Shown: positions 23,760 to 37,000 of the stretch, piece after piece | Position numbering within the stretch: the first letter of the stretch is position 1 | Layout: each line of letters opens with the position of its first letter | Source: Cyanoderma ruficeps | Lineage: Eukaryota; Chordata; Aves; Passeriformes; Timaliidae | Direction of reading: 5' to 3' | NCBI GenBank assembly: GCA_008694505.1 | Contig: VZDJ01000052.1 | Coordinates: 9,019,496 to 9,083,495 of the forward strand | Length of the DNA: 64,000 bases | Position numbers and translations under genes: made by a program | The notes under the pieces: model-generated | The model's input: only the letters and a program-made list of their open reading frames with translations | Database searches by the model: none | Told to the model about the DNA's origin: nothing

Positions 23760-24170
23760 GTGGGCTCGGTGCTGCAGGGGGGGGTCGGGACCAGGCACGG
23801 CCTCTTTTTGGGGCTCGGGGGGTGCCAGCAGCGTCACCGTGCTGGGGCAGGACTGGACACGGCGCAAGGTGCGGCTCCCTCGGTGCTTTTCCCCACACGG
23901 AGGTGGAAAGGGGCGGCTTTGGGAGCTGCCGCCGGGGCACAGCACGGCACGGCCGGTGTCCCCTCCCGCTCCCCGGCCCTCCCTCCCAGAGGGGACAGCC
24001 CGCAGCCACCGCCCAGCGCGACATCTCCAAGCCTTAGGGGTCCGAGAGAGGCGATTCCCCGCGGGAAGGCGGCCGAGACTGGCTCCGAGCGCCCGGCTCC
24101 TCCGGCTCCTTCCCGCGCCCATCCCATCCCTCCTCCTCCTCCTCCCTGGGGTGTGTGACAGCAGCCGCGA
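23760..24170. promoter_or_regulatory. Orphan CpG-rich block
   Basis: GC-rich with many CpGs, set sharply between two AT-rich blocks and with no gene start recognised on either strand. It could be an enhancer, an unannotated promoter or simply GC-rich UTR. Confidence 0.4.
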
Positions 24171-24372
24171 GCTGTGACCTTCCAGCCCCACACACGCTGT
24201 TAGAAAAAGCCTGTTTTCATATTTTCCGTGGTATCGATCTACAACTTTTGAGATTATTGGACACGGTCGTGGTAGCCTAAAAGTTGTGCTGAGCTCATAT
24301 ATTTTTATATTTGTGGTGTTTTCCTATCAATAGACAGTAGTGGACCCTATAGCTGAAAAGTGAACTATTCGA

Positions 24373-24378
24373 AATAAA
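24373..24378 (+). terminator. Candidate intermediate poly(A) signal
   Basis: AATAAA in TTCGAAATAAATATATG at the end of an AT-rich, UTR-like block. It could end a long NCX 3'UTR form; transcript data would settle this. Confidence 0.35.
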
Positions 24379-25932
24379 TATATGACTGCAGAAGATATTT
24401 GTAAAAAAATAATTTATTTGAAATATTCTGCCAAAGATAGCTCTCTAATGATCTGTAAGATGTCGTTTCTCTTTTTGCTCTGAATGTCATTGTGAAAGGA
24501 CCTTTCTCCCTGTATCTTTTGAAGGTTTGTTTTCTTGGTTTGTTGGGGTTTTTTGGTTTTGTTTTTTTTCTTTAAGGGCAAAGAAATAATCCAATGAATT
24601 TTTTTTACTAGAGCAGTAGGGAGGCACGAGACAACTTTGCAAAGGTGATAAGCAGGATCCAGTAACAATCACTCTGAAAATCCAGTTTCTCCCACAGCTC
24701 CTCTGGCTGGCAGGTGGGGTTTGAAGCCTGGGGCAGCTGTCCAGCAGGAAGACCTTGGCTGCTGCTGTGTAGCTTTACCCACAGGAGAGAAATCTCCTGA
24801 GAATCCCATCCCCAGGCCCGGGGCATTTGGATCCCCTTGCATCCAGTCTTAGTCTCTTCGTTATTTATGGGCATGGTTTGTTTATTATGGATAGGCCCTG
24901 TGGCACATGGGGAGCCCTCACCCAGAGCTCTGTGGGGCTTCCAGCAGCCCTGAAGGCACAGGGAATCCTGCTGGCATCCAGACCTGTCCCCTCCCCACAT
25001 GGGGACAGGGCAGGGGACACCCAGCCACCAGGGGACAAGACAATTTAGCAAGAGGATCCATCCCTGCAGGTATCCAGTTAAAGCAGGGGGAAGCACAGCC
25101 TTTCACCTAGATTAGTCTTTTAGAAATCACCAATTTTCTATTTTTATTGTAGAGGAAAATCTTTCCCTTCTTCACTTCTCCCTTTTAAAAGAATTTTCAA
25201 CACTAGGGAAAGCCCTCATTATCTCCTGTGATCCCCAGGTCTGCTGCAGTGGAAATAAACCCTCAGCCACGCCTGTTAGGCTCCACCACTTCAAAGAGAT
25301 TTTTGGCTCAGATTTTTCTTTTTTTCCTCCTTCTGAGCAGATTCACAGTTTCTGAGATGTCTTGGTCATAAAGGTCTGGAGGAATTAATTGGTAAAAAAA
25401 AAAAAAAGAAAATAAATAAAAGCCCTGTTCCAGTGAATGTGTTTCCACAACTTTTGACTCTCCCAAGGTCAGGCACGTGTGTTAAGTGTTTTATTGGGAA
25501 CAGGGGGTGGGAAAAGCAGTTTCCAAGCCATAGGGTGTGGTGGGTGTGATGGGAGAGGTGCTGTCCGTGGGCCGTGGGTGGCACACTGCAGCCCTGGGAG
25601 CCACTGCCAGGGAATCTTTGTTCCCCTGGGCTCTGAATCCGGGGTTGTGCAGCTGCTGCATCGCAGGGAAAGGCAGGCGAGCCAGGGAAGACAATGGTGA
25701 GAAGAATTGGGTTTCTGATCACTGTGCATTTTGTTAATTAGTGAATTCAAATAGTTTTATTTTTACCAAAAAAAAAGAGAAAAAAACAGATAATCTTTAT
25801 TCCAGTAAAGACAACTGTTGACTTGAGATATATATAAATATATATATATATATTATTTGAATGGTTTATATCCTGTTGCTCTAACTACATAAAATGGAAA
25901 CATGTTGCAAGTTGTGTCATTTCAATATACAA

Positions 25933-25938
25933 AATAAA
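25933..25938 (+). terminator. Candidate distal poly(A) signal
   Basis: AATAAA in ACAAAATAAATGAC, followed by GT-rich sequence (GGGTATGTTGTG), the usual layout of a cleavage site. It is preceded by a (TA)n tract at 25826-25856. It may mark the far end of the NCX 3'UTR. Confidence 0.4.
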
Positions 25939-27280
25939 TGACTTTTCCCTGCATGCTGCCTGGGTATGTTGTGATTTGAATTAAGAGTTATATTTGAATT
26001 GCCTTATTCAAGAGGTTGTATGTTACCTAACTGGGGAATGACCTGGCACTGTTCATCACATTACATGTGTACTTGATGCTGTGTTATGTCAAATTCAGAT
26101 GAGTTGTCTGTCATCTGTGTATTTTGTGGGAGATCTTTTATCTTGTTAAACTGTGATATGTAAACCTTCATTGCCTGAAATAGTCACAGTTGTATAAATC
26201 AGTGTCTTCAGCTGTTTTCCTAATTTTAACACAATTCCTAACACAAAATATAGATGTTTGTAAATTCTTCATTCACATGGTCTATTTTTATGCACGAGGC
26301 TTTTTTTAATCTGGCAAAGCACTAAGATAAGGCAGTTTCCCCGGAAATTTTCAATCAAGGCTCAGCCACGTTCCCGTCCCTCGGCAAGAGGCAAACAGGC
26401 AATTTTCAGCGGGGACACTGGCACTGGGGACGGCTGTTTATTGCCATCATCCGCTGGCTCGGATGGGCCATTATCACCGCGGCGATTAATGACGAGCCAG
26501 ACGCGACAAATGTCCCGCGGTGACACTCGGGGACCGGGCACAGGGAGGGAGGGCCGGGGGTCCCTGCGGACACATCTGGCAGCAGCTCCGCGGCTCATTT
26601 TGGGGAACAGACCCCCAGAAGCCCATCTGCAGCTGGCAGACCAGCGGAGCGTTTCTGGGCATTTCCTAAAACCCCAGTTAAGACAGCGGGGTCATTAAAA
26701 CACTCCCGGCAGAGTCAGACACGGCCCCTGCTCGGCTGTGCGGGTGTCACATCACCCCGAGCACAGCGGAAGAGATGTCTGAGGAGCATCTCTACACGAG
26801 CCACGCCGAGGGGTGACAGCCCCACCGTGCTCCCCACACTCTCCCGATCTGGGCTGCTGGCTTTTTATGCCTGGTAACCATAAGAAACACATGGCCAGAG
26901 GGAAAAAAAAAAAAATAAAAATCCTGGAGCAGGACAAGCCGCTGTCCTGGGTTATTGAATCTCTCTGTCCAGGGCTTCGAGTGCTAAAAAAATTCCCATC
27001 CCGCTCGCAAACGTGCCCATCTTTTTTTCTTTTTCTCCCTTTGCAAAACCTTTTGACAAAAGGTTTGACCTTTTCGGGTTTGCAGGTGTCAAACGGGAAA
27101 AATGCACTGGGAGGGGCTGGGGCGGCATGGGGAGGAGGCAGCGGGGCGGGACACCCGCGAAGCACCCAGGGGAGTGGGGAAACAGCCTTGCTAGGGGCGA
27201 CCGTGGGGTAGAAATAATCATTTTCGCTTCAGCCCCTCGGGGGTTCTCAGCGTGACCCTAAGAGTGTCACCAAAGCCGAG

Positions 27281-27622
27281 GCGGTGTCACCCCCGGCGGT
27301 GTCACCCAGGGCGGTGTCACCCAGGGCGGTGTCACCCACGGCGGTGTCAGTCACGGCAGTGTCACCCACGGCAGTGTCAGCCCCGGCGGTCTCACCCAGG
27401 GCGGTGTCACTCACAGCGGTGTCACCCCCGGCGGTGTCACCCGCGGCGGTGTCACCCATGGCAGTGTCACCCGCGGCGGTGTCACCCCCGGCGGTGTCAT
27501 CCGCGGCGGTGTCACCCCCGGCGGTGTCACCCGCGGCGGTGTCACCCATGGCAGTGTCACCCAGGGTGGTGTCACCCATGGCAGTGTCACCCCGGCGGTG
27601 TCACCCCGGCGGTGTCACCCGC
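27281..27622. repeat. 15-bp minisatellite (about 22 copies) upstream of GINS1
   Basis: Units of the form GCGGTGTCACCCNNG repeat with a strict 15-base period and variation mainly at two or three positions. The array ends about 170 bases before the GINS1 start codon. Period 15 gives pentapeptide-repeat open frames on both strands (GDTAx on minus), which are by-products. Confidence 0.96.
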
Positions 27623-27720
27623 GGCCCGTCGAGACCGGCGCAACTCATCGCAGGTAACAGCGGAGGGGGCGGGACCTCCGTGGGTGTGGTCCCTGATCTA
27701 AGCCTTGCCCCTCGTTTCCC

Positions 27721-27795
27721 ATTGGTTAGTGCCGGCCCCGCCCCTGCGGCCATTGGCTGGGGCGCGGGCGGGTTTCCCGCGCTCGGCCGGGCGCG
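27721..27795 (+). promoter_or_regulatory. GINS1 core promoter with CCAAT, GC and E2F elements
   Basis: Two inverted CCAAT boxes (ATTGG at 27721 and 27752), a GC box CCCCGCCCC (27736-27744) and an E2F-type site TTTCCCGC (27773-27780) lie within 75 bases of the ATG, in a CpG island and without a TATA box. E2F plus CCAAT control is typical of S-phase genes, which suits a replication factor. Confidence 0.7.
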
Positions 27796-29539
<1,744 letters not shown>

Positions 29540-29866
29540 GAGTGCAGGACAGGAGGGACAGCTCTTGCTTGGTGGCCTGTCCACCATGGGGACTGTGCTC
29601 TGGGGTGTGCAGGACCTCAGACACCTCAGTATTTCTGCAGTGACATCCTGCCACTCCTCCTAACAGCCTTTGGTGCCTTAAAAACACAGCTCTTCATGAG
29701 CATGCTGGAAATACAGCAGTCCTGGGAAAACAGGATAGCAGGGGGCATTATCCAAGGGTTTGTCAATGCATTTGTGTTTGGAGCAGTTCTTTGTTCACAC
29801 TGTGCACGTGGGAGTAAGACACCAACTGGCTGGGCTCTAGAAGCCAGGAAAACTCCATGGTTGCAA

Positions 29867-29872
29867 AATAAA
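29867..29872 (+). terminator. GINS1: GINS1 poly(A) signal
   Basis: AATAAA in GCAAAATAAAGAATT, 328 bases after the stop. Another AATAAA at 30535-30540 could serve a longer form and would reach the NINL tail. Confidence 0.6.
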
Positions 29873-31013
29873 GAATTCCTTCAGTCTCTTGGGTTTTTAA
29901 GATTAAATGTGGTGTTCATTCAGCACTGTGATCTGGCTCTCCAGCCCAACCCATCTGACCCTGCAGTGTGATGGTTATTGAAGTGTCTCAGTGGCACTGC
30001 TCCTCCAAGTGTCAGATAAGGCTGCACAAGGTTCTTCCCAGGATTAGGCATGAAGCCTTGTCCCCATCAGAGACCCATAAATGTTTCTTGAAGTGCTGTG
30101 TGAATGATCCTTGCAGTCTGGGCCACGGGCCTGGGTTTTTCCCAGTGTGCTTGGTCTGTGTCTCTGTTCCTATAGAGAAGCTCTTGTCCCAGAGCACTGC
30201 TCTGACAGGGCTGTTTGGAGTAGGAGTGGGAAAGGGAGCAGAGGGTTTTAAGGGTTCTGGTTAGCACAAAACCAGAACAGGGCTGAGGAGCTGCTCTCCC
30301 TGTCTGGTTTTCCTAACGGAAAACACTTGCAAAAACATTAGCCCTAGGTAAGACTAGAGGTTTGCTTAGCCCCCATCTCAGACTGGAGCTGAAAAAGCAA
30401 ACAGTTAGGGAAGAATGCAGGAAAACAGGATAAATGCCTGGGCCATTACAGCATTGCTCTGTCCTGCTCACTGCAGAGACAACAGCCTGGTTGGTTTTGG
30501 ATCCCAGGCTCAGGCTTTAGGAGGAGCTGTTGGGAATAAATGTTCAGCAGCAGTTGGGGAAGGTTACTGAAATACAGAGCAGACTGGGGAGAGCAGGAGG
30601 TGCTGTAACATTACAAACAGTTTAATGCCACAACTCAGCTTTCCTGCTCAGAGTGAGCCAGGCACAGGGACCTGCAAACCCTTCTGTCCTGGCGTTTGAG
30701 ATGGAACTGTGGCTCCAACATCAACCTTCTGCAGAGAGGGAGCACCTGCACCACCACAGACACTGCCAGAGAAAAGCCTGTGAGATGGCTGCCCTGAGAC
30801 ATGACAGCACGCTGCCACTGGGAAAGGCACCAAGGCTGCTGCCTTCAGCTGGGAAACTCAGCAGGATCACTTTCCTCAAAGGACTCCAGGCTCCCCATTT
30901 GCTGTTTTCTGCACAGGAAAACCCTGGCAAGGCCAGAGGGGACAAGGCTGATTTCCCAACCCAGCCATATTCCATCCTGCACCTGACCAGCCCCAGCCAC
31001 TGCACATGTCCCA
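29873..31013. other. Convergent 3' ends of GINS1 (plus) and NINL (minus)
   Basis: No coding sequence. It holds an AATAAA on the plus strand (30535) and an ATTAAA on the minus strand (plus-strand TTTAAT at 30621-30626) about 80 bases apart, so the two transcripts may touch or overlap. Confidence 0.5.
30621..30626 (-). terminator. NINL: Candidate NINL poly(A) signal
   Basis: Plus-strand TTTAAT, i.e. ATTAAA on the minus strand, about 390 bases past the NINL stop at 31014-31016. Confidence 0.4.
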
Positions 31014-34000
31014 TCACCCACTCAGAGATGCTGGTGTGATTTTTCCAATAAGCTGCTTCAGAGCTGAGGCTTGTTCCTCCAGCAGCTGGTTCTTCTCCTC
31101 CATGCTCTTCTGCTTCAGCTCAGCAGCCTGCAGGGCCATGGCAAACCTCCTGTTCTCTCCACGGAGCTCTTCGATCAATAGTTTGTTCCTGGAGAGCTGG
31201 GCCTAAAGCAGGGACAGGAGGCTTCAGGTTCAGCATCCCAGATGGGCAGAACACACAGCCCCAGCCCCTCCTGCACTCACCTGGGCATCTCTGAGCTGAG
31301 CTACCCTCTCTGCCAGCACAGCTTCAGCATTCCTCAGGCTCTGCTCCAGCCCCTCTGCCTGCTCCACGGCTGCCTGCAGCAGCTGCTCGTGCTCCTCCTG
31401 CAGTGGGCAAGAAAACCAATCTTTGGGCTGTGCCAGCACTGTCCTGGCCTCTGGCAACCCTGGACTGTCCATTCCCCCAAGGGCTGTTCATGGCCCCTCA
31501 CACCCCCTGAGGCAGAGCAGGGGGGGTTCACCAGAGGTGCAGGACACAAAGAGCAGTGGGACAGATGTCCAGAGCATTACAACCTCCCCTAAGACTGCAC
31601 CCAACCAGTTTTAAGACAAGGCACAGGATTTTCCAGCAATGTTTTCTATAAAAATAAGCCACTGGCCTCCCCTCTCCCAGCCATGTCCGGGAGAACTCAG
31701 AGAGAGACAAAATCTCCTTGGATGCAGTCCTTGTGCCTGCTCATTGTAATTCCTTAGGTTTTAATTTGCCCAATGTTTATCCAGGACACAAATTCACAAA
31801 AACCCAACACGTGGTTACTCAGTGCTGTAGAGACAAATACACCTGTCTGAGTCCAGGGCAGTGACTGGAGGATTCATGAATCATTACAGTTGTAGCTGAA
31901 TGTGAAGGTAATTAGAATTTGAAGGCATTTTCCATGTGGGTTCTTTAGCATCTTCTTTAGTTCTTTAGCTGTGACTGAAGCCTCTGGTGGCTTCAGTCAC
32001 AGCTGCCTCCCAGGCTGGCAGGCCAGCAGTGTTCCCTTCACAGCACCCTTGGCTGAGCCCCCTGCAATTCCCTGCTCACCTGGGTCCTGAGCAGCTGCCT
32101 GCACGTCTGCTCAGCCTGCTGCTGGAGGCTTTGCTGGAGCTGCTGAGTCTTGCACTGCTCCTCTCTCAAGGAGTGTTGCAGCTGCTCAAACTGCTGCTTT
32201 GGCACCATGTTGTTTATCTGGGCCTTGGCCTGCTGCAGCTGCAGGGCGTGCTGGGCCTGGGCCAGGCTCAGGCTGGCTTTGGCTTCCAAAAGCTGCAACA
32301 CAGAAAGGGGGACAGCTGGGCACAGCTTTGAGCTGACAAGGGGACAGGCCCGGGGTGTGTTCTAGGGGAGAGGAGAGCCCTCAGCCCCAGAGCTGCAGGA
32401 CCATGGCAGTGCTGCTCACTGGGCAGAGCAGAGCAAGGGGTTGAGAGCTCTGAGAGCTGCAGGGGGAGAAGCAGAGACCCTTTGCTCCCCTTGCTGGGTA
32501 GGGAGGAGCAGGAGTTGCTGGAGGGATTCTCTGAGAGGCAATCCCAGCACCAAAGGCCATGAGGGTGAGAGAGGGGGGTTGCTCACTTGGGTTTTTGGAT
32601 ATATCCCAGGCTGGCTGTGATGTACTAAATGTCCTGTATGACATGTCCTCTGCTTCCTGTCACCAGCAAAGGGCAGCCCTGGTACTGGGTGGCAGGTCTG
32701 GTCCAGCTTTGCCCTAGGGCTGCCTGGGAATGGCTGGCAGGGGAAAGCTGCACTTGGGGAAGCCAGTCCCCAGGGCAGAATGCAGGGGAGGGACATTAAC
32801 ACATTGGAAGGTTCCTCACACAGGCTTTGCTCTCTCTGTCCTGGTCATCTGAGTTACTCTGCTCTGACCACCTCGTTTCCCTTCCAAGGCAAGCCTTGTC
32901 TGGATGCTGTCATCCCTTCCCAAGCCCTTTTCCAACCCCTACCACTCTTCCACCACTGTTGCAGCTCCTCTGTCAGCTGAGCCAGGGGAACCCCAGCTCC
33001 TGACAGCCTGTGTGAGCCAGCTCCCCTCAGCCTCCAGCCCCTCAGCCCAGCCAGCCTGCACAGGACAGGGGGACAGCACAGGGACAAGCAAGCCAGGACC
33101 TGTCCCCAGCTGCACCTGAACTGCCTTCAGTCACATCTGAGCAGGAGGGAGAATCCTTCATCCCCCACACAGAGGAAGAGGACAGCCTTTCTCTGGGGAG
33201 GGTGTCCAGCACAGCCCCAGGCAGGACAATACCAACATCAGAGACCACTGAGCAGCCTGCCACCAAACAAAGGACACCCACCTTCTCCTGAGAGGCCTGC
33301 AGCTGCTGTTGGAGCAGCTCCATCTCCAGCCAACATGCTGCATGTCTCTGGTGCTGCTCCAGCCTTGCAGCAATCTCTGCTCCTCGTGGCCACTCGGCCT
33401 CCAGAAGCCTCTGGCTCTGCAGCTGGGCAGTGCCAGGGCCAGCACTGTGCCCAGCCTTGTGCCCTGGGGGCTCACAGCCCAGCTGATGCCTCTGGACATC
33501 AGGGTGAGAGAGCTCCTCCTTGCCCTTCTCACTCTGGAAAAGGTTGAGAAAGTTTAGCACTTCTCAAAAGACTCACACCCATCACATCTTTTCCAGCAAT
33601 TCTGAAAGCTCCCCACTGCAGTCAGTCCATCTGCCATTCACCAGAGATAATACAGCTTAAATGCCTTGTATTCTTGTTATTTGAGTTTGTTTCCCTGGCT
33701 CATCACAGACTTCAGCCAAGTCACCTCCTTTCTCCCTCACCTACCCCATATCTCAGCTCTAAACCAGGGATTTTTTTTGCTCTTTCAGGCTATTAGTTTA
33801 TAGCCCAGTACTTTGCAACTGTTTCTTCAAGATCTCTTTTCTGGTCTTTTCATCTTGCACATCTCAGCCTTGAAGCTTTCCTCACTGTCCCTCCCCTCCC
33901 TCTCAAAGTTCACTGAGTAATCTCTGGTTTCTCACAAGACCCACACCAACATTTCATGAGGTGACAGTGACTTCCACAGAGCCTTTGTCAGCCAGTGAGG

Positions 34001-37000
34001 CAAAGGCTCCAAACCCTCCTAGCAGCGAAGACAGGCTGGAGAAGCACATGAAATAAGGAAAACATCACCCACAGGAGTGATGAGGTCCCCCCTGCTCCCC
34101 AGCCTGGACCCTCTGTGGAGCAGATGTCCCATCAGTGACACTGCAGCAGTTGTGCTTACCAAGCAGTCAGGACATCACCCCCAGCCATCCCACTCACCTC
34201 CCTTTCCAGCTGCACCTTCAGCTCCTGCAGCTGCTCTTGGAGCTGCTCCAGCGGGACTGACGTTTCTGTAAACACACAAGTAGGAACAGGAAGGCTTGGA
34301 GAGGGGTGTGATGGCAGAGAGGAGCCCTGGGAGGGTAGGCCTACAAGCCAGGACTGATCAGCATGGCTGCAGCTTCATCCAGTCCACACAACCCCAAAAG
34401 ATGGACATTCCCCATCTGGCTGGCAACCAGCCCCAGGGCTGCATCACCCCTCTCAGCCAGAAGCTTTTATCTAATGCTCAACTTGAATTTTCCAACCCAC
34501 ACACTGGGGCTACTTCCTCTTTATTGCATTGCTCCCTCAACACCTCCAACACTGAAAATCTGCCACAGCTGCCTAGTTCACAGGTTCCTTCGCCAGCTCC
34601 AAATTGGAAAACCCTCCTCTCCTCCATCCCCTCCTCCCCACCACCCATCTTCTCCTTCCTCCCTCCCATGGCTGCCCAGTACCACAACTGGCAGCAGCAG
34701 TTCAGGCACAGGCAGCCTCCCCAGGCTCCCAGGCAAAGCGGGATGCAGAGGGAGCTTTGTTCTTGCTGAGAGGAGGGCGCTGAGCCCCCCTGCAGGTTAC
34801 CTGCTGCTGGCAGCCCTGGCTCAGCCCTGCCGCCCTGCAGCTGCAGGCGCAGCCTGTGCAGCTCCCTCCGCAGCGCCGCGTTCTGCCCGTGCAGCACCTG
34901 CAACAAACCCTGCTCAGGGCACGGGGCAAACAAAGCTCCTGCAGCACCAAGAGCTCCCCCAGCCCCAGCACAGCCCTCCCAAACAAAGGCACACACCAGA
35001 GAATTTGGAGGAGCCAAAGGAGAAATGTAACCCCAGATTTCCAAGATACACTGTGTGTGCAAAGCACAAAGCAACAGCCCCTGAAAGCAAAAGCACCCAA
35101 AGCCAGGGGGTCTGCAGACACCTCGGGGGGCTGGGTCTCCTGAGAGCCTCCTGACCTCAATAACCATTGCCAGAATCCAACACAGAAGAAATATCATGGT
35201 CTCAGCACAAGGCCAGAGGTTTATTTGTGTTTACACCCTCCAGACTCTCTTTTGGGGATCCAGGCTGGCCAACAGGCACTATTCTGTGCAGACAAGGCAA
35301 CCAGCAGCATTCCCGTGAAGCACAGGCCTCTGGGAGGGAACATTTCCAGGTTGTGGAAGGAATAAAACAAGGTGAAAAGGTGCTGACCCCACGGGAAGCA
35401 CAGCACGAGGCAGGTCCTGCTGGTGTCCTGGTGCCAGGGACACCCCAGGGCCAGCACAGGAGTTTATCCCATCTCCCTCAGCAGAGCTGAGCACCAAGCA
35501 ATGAGCCCCCACAGCAGTGCAGTGAGCCCCTTCCCTGGAGGTGTCTGGAGATGGGCAGCTGCTTGCTGCACTTCACATCCTCTATCCTGTACTGGCAGCA
35601 CACAAGGCATCCTGCCTCCTTCTGGGCTGTCCACTTTGAGCAGACATCCAATTACATCCCCTGTCCTGCCAGGAAAGTGATGTGCTGCCAGAGACCATCA
35701 GCCAAGACACTTCCAATTAACAAATATTACTGAGCAGATGTAGACAAATGCAAACCCAGTTTGTTTCATCTCCGTTCTAAACAGGAAAGGGGGGCTGAGG
35801 GCATTCAGAGAGGGTAAAGGATAAACCCAAGTGGGTGCCCTCACAGGGGCAGCTGAAGGTCAAACCTTTCCATCCATCAGCATTCCCATGGATAACTCTG
35901 GGGCTGCTCAACCAGAGGAAAAGTTGCAGCACGGAGCATGTTCAACCCTCTGGTGCCACCTGGAGCAACGCTGCCCTGGATGGTGCTTCAGAATGTTTGC
36001 CTTTCATTACAGCTTGGACAAGGGCTGCCTGATGCATCCACAGCATGGCTTTGCTGAAAGCCTGCAGCTCACCCCAGCTGGGGGGACGTGACTGTCCCTG
36101 TCCCTGCTCAGGGGAGCCACACACAGCACCTGGGGACAAATGTCACTGTCCCTGCTCAGGGGAGCCACACACAGCACCTGGGGGCAGATGGGCAATGTGA
36201 CAAGCACAGGACTCAAAGAACACAGCACCCACCACAAGTTAAAGATACACAAGTTGAAAATGCAAGACACAGGAGTCAAAAATGGGAGGAGGGAAACAGA
36301 GGTTGTGCTCATGCCTCAGAAAGCCCCAATTGCTGGGAAAGGAGCACAGAACCCTGTAGGAGATACAATACACACAGCACCAATTCTTGGAGCACACACA
36401 CACCAGATATCTGGACTGGCTTACCTTGACTCTCTAGCAAGAGTTCAGCAGCAACAAGGTTTTTTTGGGTTTTTTTAAAGTGGGGGCAAGCAGAAGGAAG
36501 GGAAAAACAAAAAGATAGAAGACTTTAGCTGTTAATATGGTTTACAGATTAGGAGAGCAGCTTTCTCCTTGTGCTCAAGAAGAAATCCAGCAGAGCCCAG
36601 GGTGGTCTGTCCTTAACAACAGAGGTACAAGGTTCCCTAACCAAACCGTCCATGGCTACAGGCAGGAAGGAATTTAGGATCCACTTTCTACCCCCTCCTG
36701 CTGTAATCCTCTCAAGGCAAACAACCCACGGAGGGTTTCAGGAGAGGATCCCTGTGATCAGGGACGCCTCCTTGCACTCCCCCAGGCCCAGGTGCCCCAG
36801 AGATGTGCTGCAGGGAGCAGCAGTGTCCCCAGCACACACACGTACCTGGCACTGCCGCTCGTACTCCTGCACAATCTCGGCAAAGCGCTCGCTCTGCTTC
36901 AGGAACTCTGGCCTCTGGGGCTCCCCCTGCTCCAGCTGCACAAGGAAACACTCCTCAGCGAGAAAATCATCTCCAAATGGAGAGCCAGAAGCTCTGCTGA

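Larger units (their letters stand above)
17261..27280 (+). other. Gene-free 10 kb between NCX and GINS1; perhaps distal 3'UTR plus intergenic DNA
   Basis: I found no coding exon. The composition is patchy: AT-rich, 3'UTR-like blocks (23560-23750, 24190-24420, 25740-26340), a CpG-rich block (23760-24170), and repeat-free stretches that could be conserved elements (18110-18260, 22550-22620, 26400-26520). A single N lies in an AG microsatellite at 23264. The many ORFs here lack splice or codon support. Confidence 0.5.
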
